From Planctomycetaceae bacterium (GTDB lineage: Bacteria; Planctomycetota; Planctomycetia; Pirellulales; Thermoguttaceae), in contig JAIRYX010000072.1 in NCBI GenBank assembly GCA_031267635.1, positions 1-8,624 of the forward strand: DNA of 8,624 nt, given 5' to 3'. Numbering within the stretch: position 1 is the stretch's first letter; every line of letters starts with the position of its first letter. Below the pieces are notes generated by a model. It did not search any database, had not been told where the DNA came from, and was given only the letters and a program-made list of their open reading frames with translations. The translations under genes and the position numbers were made by a program. This document shows, piece after piece, positions 6,556 to 8,624 of this stretch.

Positions 6556-6783
6556 TTACATATTCGCCGCGTGAAACGAATTGTTGAGATAAAGGAAAAT
6601 ACATCCCGTTACGATTGCCAAAAATGAGAACAACAAAATCAAAGTGTAAAGGTCACCTTTATATTTGATTTTTGGCTTGCGTGCTTTCGGCTGACGTGGT
6701 GTCCTAGTAGCTTTGGGAGATTTTTCTTTTTTTACTTTGACCGGCTTTTCTTTAACCGGTTTTTCTTTTTTAATTTTAGCCAT
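6556..6783 (-). CDS. Small lysine-rich single-pass membrane protein, function unknown
   Basis: The 75-residue protein has two parts. Residues 1-42 are very rich in Lys, Pro and Arg, with a tandem KEKPVK repeat at 6-11 and 11-16, and should be disordered and strongly positive. Residues 46-66 (YTLILLFSFLAIVTGCIFLYL) are one transmembrane helix, followed by a short tail, NNSFHAANM. By the positive-inside rule the basic tail is cytoplasmic, where it could contact nucleic acid or acidic phospholipid. The VTGC inside the helix resembles a lipobox but lies too far from the N-terminus to be a normal lipoprotein signal. The ATG is 26 bases after the stop of the coiled-coil gene, with a weak GAAAGAG in between, so the two are probably one operon. 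I do not recognise a named family. Confidence 0.7.
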   Translation of the reverse strand: MAKIKKEKPVKEKPVKVKKEKSPKATRTPRQPKARKPKIKYKGDLYTLILLFSFLAIVTGCIFLYLNNSFHAANM

Positions 6784-6809
6784 CGGTTACTCTTTCGCAG
6801 CTTAATAAT

Positions 6810-7661
6810 TCAGATGTTTTTGTTTTCCGCAGTGACAACATCGCCTTGTACTATCGTTCCTTTACGCAATTCAGGAATGATTTTTCCGATAGCTTTATTC
6901 GGATTTACGTCAAGAATTTCAATTTGTCCCAAATAGGACGCTTCGTCTTCGCCGCTACGAATAACGTGTAACTTATGTCCTTGCAACAAACCGTCGTCGC
7001 GTCCGACATTGATTTCCACGAGACCATTCGGGCGAATTTCGGTAACCGTTCCGCGAATACGCGGCGGCACGTTTTTCATATATTCGTCGGGTTTCAAATC
7101 GCCGTAACCAAGCTGCACTAAAAGATAACTTGACGCAGCCAAGTCTTTACTCAACTGATCTGATGTTGATTTCAATGTTGCAAGTTCCAACGCAAGCGTT
7201 CTTGCGGCGTCGTTTGCCTTGCTGACTTGTTCCAGCAATTTGACTCGCGATGCTTGAGCTTCGGCAAGATCGGCACGAAGTTTCTTTACATCAACGCTCA
7301 AGTTTTTCATATTTTCCTGCGTCGCTGTTGCGTCTTTCACAGCGTTATCTGCTTGATCACGATAACCGTCCACTTCGCTCTTCAATGTTGCAATTTCTTC
7401 TTTTAGCGATTGATTTTTGTCCGTCAACTCGGCAATTTGCGATTGAAGCGACGTTTCCAATTCTGTTTTTTGAGTCTCCAGTTCTGATATGAGCGTGTTC
7501 AATTTGGAATTTTCATTTTGAACATTTTTGAGATCCAGTTGTGTTTGTTCCGCACGATTTTTCCAGTGATGCTGCGTGCTGTAAAGGACAACGCTCAATG
7601 ACATAAGCATAATGCTTGCGACAAAAATTACTCCGACAAGAATTTTACCAATCGTATTCAT
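6810..7661 (-). CDS. Membrane-anchored coiled-coil protein with C-terminal beta domain, function unknown
   Basis: From the ATG at 7661 the protein has 283 residues. It begins MNTIGKILVGVIF with a transmembrane helix at about 4-27, probably an uncleaved anchor. A long coiled coil follows at about 33-178, rich in Glu, Lys, Gln and Leu (for example ENSKLNTLISELETQKTELE and AELTDKNQSLKEEIATLKSE). The C-terminal 80 residues look like a small beta domain: RGTVTEIRPNGLVEINVGRDDGLLQGHKLHV, then YLGQIEILDVNPNKAIGKI and GTIVQGDVV. The layout resembles MreC-like envelope proteins, but I see no firm family match. A TTG at 7742 would add 27 residues; I prefer 7661 because AAAGGAG precedes it and the protein then starts with its membrane helix. 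The gene is first of a two-gene unit with the lysine-rich membrane protein, behind a good promoter. A structural role in the envelope is a guess. Confidence 0.8.
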   Translation of the reverse strand: MNTIGKILVGVIFVASIMLMSLSVVLYSTQHHWKNRAEQTQLDLKNVQNENSKLNTLISELETQKTELETSLQSQIAELTDKNQSLKEEIATLKSEVDGYRDQADNAVKDATATQENMKNLSVDVKKLRADLAEAQASRVKLLEQVSKANDAARTLALELATLKSTSDQLSKDLAASSYLLVQLGYGDLKPDEYMKNVPPRIRGTVTEIRPNGLVEINVGRDDGLLQGHKLHVIRSGEDEASYLGQIEILDVNPNKAIGKIIPELRKGTIVQGDVVTAENKNI

Positions 7662-7671
7662 GAGGTGAAAG

Positions 7672-7678
7672 CTCCTTT
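7672..7678 (-). promoter_or_regulatory. Ribosome binding site that fixes the coiled-coil gene start
   Basis: On the minus strand AAAGGAG lies ten bases before the ATG at 7661. No comparable site precedes the alternative TTG at 7742 at a usable distance, so this decides the start. Confidence 0.65.
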
Positions 7679-7773
7679 GACCGCGAGATTCGTTTAATTT
7701 AGCGGTTTGCTGAAAAGTTTTGTTTTTTCGATTTTTCGGCAATAAGACTTTTTAAAATCTTACTTCCTTTAAT

Positions 7774-7803
7774 ACTATAATGAGGCAACGGCACTCAAGT
7801 CAA
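7774..7803 (-). promoter_or_regulatory. Sigma-70-like promoter of the minus-strand operon
   Basis: Read on the minus strand, TTGACT (7803-7798) and TATAGT (7779-7774) are separated by 18 bases; each hexamer matches the consensus at five of six positions. Transcription would start near 7767, giving a leader of about 105 bases before the ATG at 7661. It is the best promoter-like sequence I find in the window. Confidence 0.6.
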
Positions 7804-8108
7804 CAAAAAATATGAAATTTTATAAATTTTGCAAAAAAACAATCGAAAAAACTAGCTATTTTCTGGAAATAAATATGAAGTAAATAAGGAAAAATTCTAC
7901 TTGTTTCGTTTTTTGGGGAGTCGAGGAAAAAGCTTCCTCTCCCGATTTTCCACCCGCATCGCGGAGAATTTCCTACTTTTTTCGGTATTTGCCAATTCGA
8001 GCGGCGTTTTACCATTCTTTATTTGTTACATTTCAGAGACCTCGAATTTTTCAAACTTAAAATATTAGCGCTACATAACGCAAAGTACGAACTTGTCGAA
8101 TGAACCAG

Positions 8109-8252
8109 AACAATTCCCTTATTCGCCAACAAAGCCCCCGATATGCGCCCTTATGCCCTTGTTTTTCGTTTAATGCTGATAACACCATCCCTCCTCTACT
8201 AAAACATAAAGGCGAGTTTTGGGAGGGCTTTGTTGGCGAATAAGGGATTGTT
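8109..8252. repeat. Inverted repeat with 28/29-base arms around an 87-base centre
   Basis: The left arm (8109-8137) begins AACAATTCCCTTATTCGCC and the right arm (8225-8252) is its reverse complement except for one missing T; both share CAACAAAGCCC or its complement. The element totals 144 bases. The right arm is also the first part of dispersed-repeat copy B, so the left arm is an inverted partial copy of that family. No clear target-site duplication is visible (CCAG on the left, ATAA on the right). It could be a small non-autonomous element, or two repeat copies inserted head to head. Confidence 0.7.
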
Positions 8253-8293
8253 ATAAATAAATAAGGGCGGCAATAGTAAAATCTTTCGGGTAA
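8225..8293 (+). repeat. Dispersed intergenic repeat, copy B
   Basis: This is the second full copy of the repeat at 6307-6371. It begins GGGCTTTGTTGGCGAATAAG and contains the 37-base best-conserved part at 8257-8293. A four-base ATAA duplication in its middle (ATAAATAAATAAGGG) accounts for its greater length. It overlaps the right arm of the inverted repeat. Confidence 0.7.
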
Positions 8294-8450
8294 CCAGGTC
8301 AATGGAGACATCGTCATTAAGATTAGACCTTTTCTCTAACCCATTTTTGGTTTATTTTAGAAAATAGGTATTGTGTTATTTTTTCAAACTTGTTACTATT
8401 CGTGGAGGTAGAGTCCATTCCGTTTCCTTTTTTCCGTAATTTTTTTTACG

Positions 8451-8624
8451 ATGTATTCTCCCGAAGTTACCAAAGCCATTAGTTTAAGCAATCGCCAATT
8501 CAAAAAACTCTTTGGAGTGATGCCGTCCACCTTTTACAAATTGCTCGAAATTCTCCGAATTGCCGATGCCGCCCGCCACAAATTCGGCGGTCGCCCCAGC
8601 CGTATTCCTCTTGAAAACAAGCTT
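8451..8624 (+). CDS. IS5-like transposase N-terminus, 3' partial at window end
   Basis: The first 58 codons of a transposase run off the window. The peptide starts MYSPEVTKAISLSNRQFKKL, continues FGVMPSTFYKLLEILRIADA and ends HKFGGRPSRIPLENKL. This matches the N-terminal helix-turn-helix of DDE transposases of the IS5-like kind (HTH_Tnp_4): a helix ending in FKKLFGV, then STFYKLLEIL, then a GGRPS turn and the L-E-x-x-L start of the next segment. The catalytic DDE domain lies beyond the window. An in-frame TAG at 8409-8411 and no other start between them support the ATG at 8451. GGAGG at 8404-8408 is too far to be its ribosome binding site. Confidence 0.75.
   Translation, partial: MYSPEVTKAISLSNRQFKKLFGVMPSTFYKLLEILRIADAARHKFGGRPSRIPLENKL
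8451..8624 (+). mobile_element. Left part of an IS5-like insertion sequence, truncated by window end
   Basis: The transposase start implies an insertion sequence whose left end lies somewhere in 8340-8450 and whose right end is outside the window. The terminal inverted repeat cannot be identified from one side only, so only the coding part is marked. The last six bases are AAGCTT, a HindIII site. Confidence 0.55.

Larger units (their letters stand above)
7804..8450. other. Long non-coding, AT-rich, repeat-bearing intergenic region
   Basis: No convincing gene lies between the promoter of the minus-strand operon and the transposase. The first part (7804-8060) is AT-rich and contains a short hairpin at 7916-7943 (GGGA and GAGGAA pairing with TTCCTC and TCCC, with a three-base bulge) not followed by a T tract on either strand. 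The middle (8109-8293) holds the inverted repeat and dispersed-repeat copies. The last part, 8294-8450, is AT-rich and should include the left end of the insertion sequence, whose terminal repeat I cannot define without the right end. Confidence 0.6.

Noticed and set aside
7916..7943. Hairpin with GAGGAA/TTCCTC stem as a terminator
   Set aside because: It is not followed by a T tract on either strand and is not positioned after a gene end.
7800..8015. 71-codon minus-strand frame in the AT-rich intergenic region
   Set aside because: It overlaps the -35 element of the minus-strand operon, has low-complexity composition and no ribosome binding site or domain.
8057..8317. 86-codon minus-strand frame over the inverted repeat
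   Set aside because: Its sequence consists of dispersed repeat and inverted-repeat DNA read in one frame. No domain or ribosome binding site is seen, so a chance frame is more likely than a gene.
8046..8391. ATTTTTCAAACTT near 8046 and a similar run near 8378 as direct repeats bounding an element
   Set aside because: The match is short, AT-rich and imperfect (one extra T), and no other boundary signal supports it.

Overview
The window looks like a piece of a planctomycete chromosome. It carries a DUF1559 pseudopilin-like protein with the typical prepilin N-terminus, followed by a small lipoprotein with a carboxypeptidase-regulatory-like fold, and two Tat-exported sugar-metabolism proteins (a xylose-isomerase-like TIM barrel and a Gfo/Idh/MocA oxidoreductase). 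This combination is characteristic of Planctomycetota. A host- or gut-associated Pirellulales lineage would fit the moderate GC content, but that is only an inference. The poly-C start and the abrupt end inside a transposase suggest the window is a whole contig or its edge.

Layout. Bases 1-66 are a pure C run, probably artefact. From about 69 to 4306, four plus-strand genes lie head to tail: DUF1559 protein (5' end missing), lipoprotein, Tat-signal isomerase-like protein, Tat-signal oxidoreductase. Their gaps of 98, 37 and 71 bases allow an operon; the first gap holds a long hairpin. A 306-base spacer follows, with three short palindromes repeated at an exact 21-base period. Then comes nadB (L-aspartate oxidase, 4613-6259), visibly richer in GC than the genes around it and without other NAD genes. 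After a repeat-bearing spacer, two minus-strand genes run the other way: a membrane-anchored coiled-coil protein (7661-6810) and a 75-residue lysine-rich membrane protein (6783-6556). They have a good sigma-70-like promoter upstream and a nested hairpin downstream. The last ~790 bases before 8451 are non-coding and hold copies of a short dispersed repeat and a 28/29-base inverted repeat. The window ends in the first 58 codons of an IS5-like transposase.

How the genes fit together. The first four genes look like an envelope or periplasmic set: a surface pseudopilin-like protein, a lipoprotein and two exported sugar-related proteins. nadB supplies iminoaspartate for de novo NAD synthesis and is probably a separate transcription unit. 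The minus-strand pair has no assigned function, but spacing, orientation and shared regulatory sites suggest co-expression.

I see no clear undescribed defence or mobile system. The most unusual signals are non-coding: the 21-base-phased palindrome array upstream of nadB, the dispersed intergenic repeat family with its inverted copy, and the hairpin between the first two genes. Among proteins, the isomerase-like protein seems to have lost most of its expected metal ligands.
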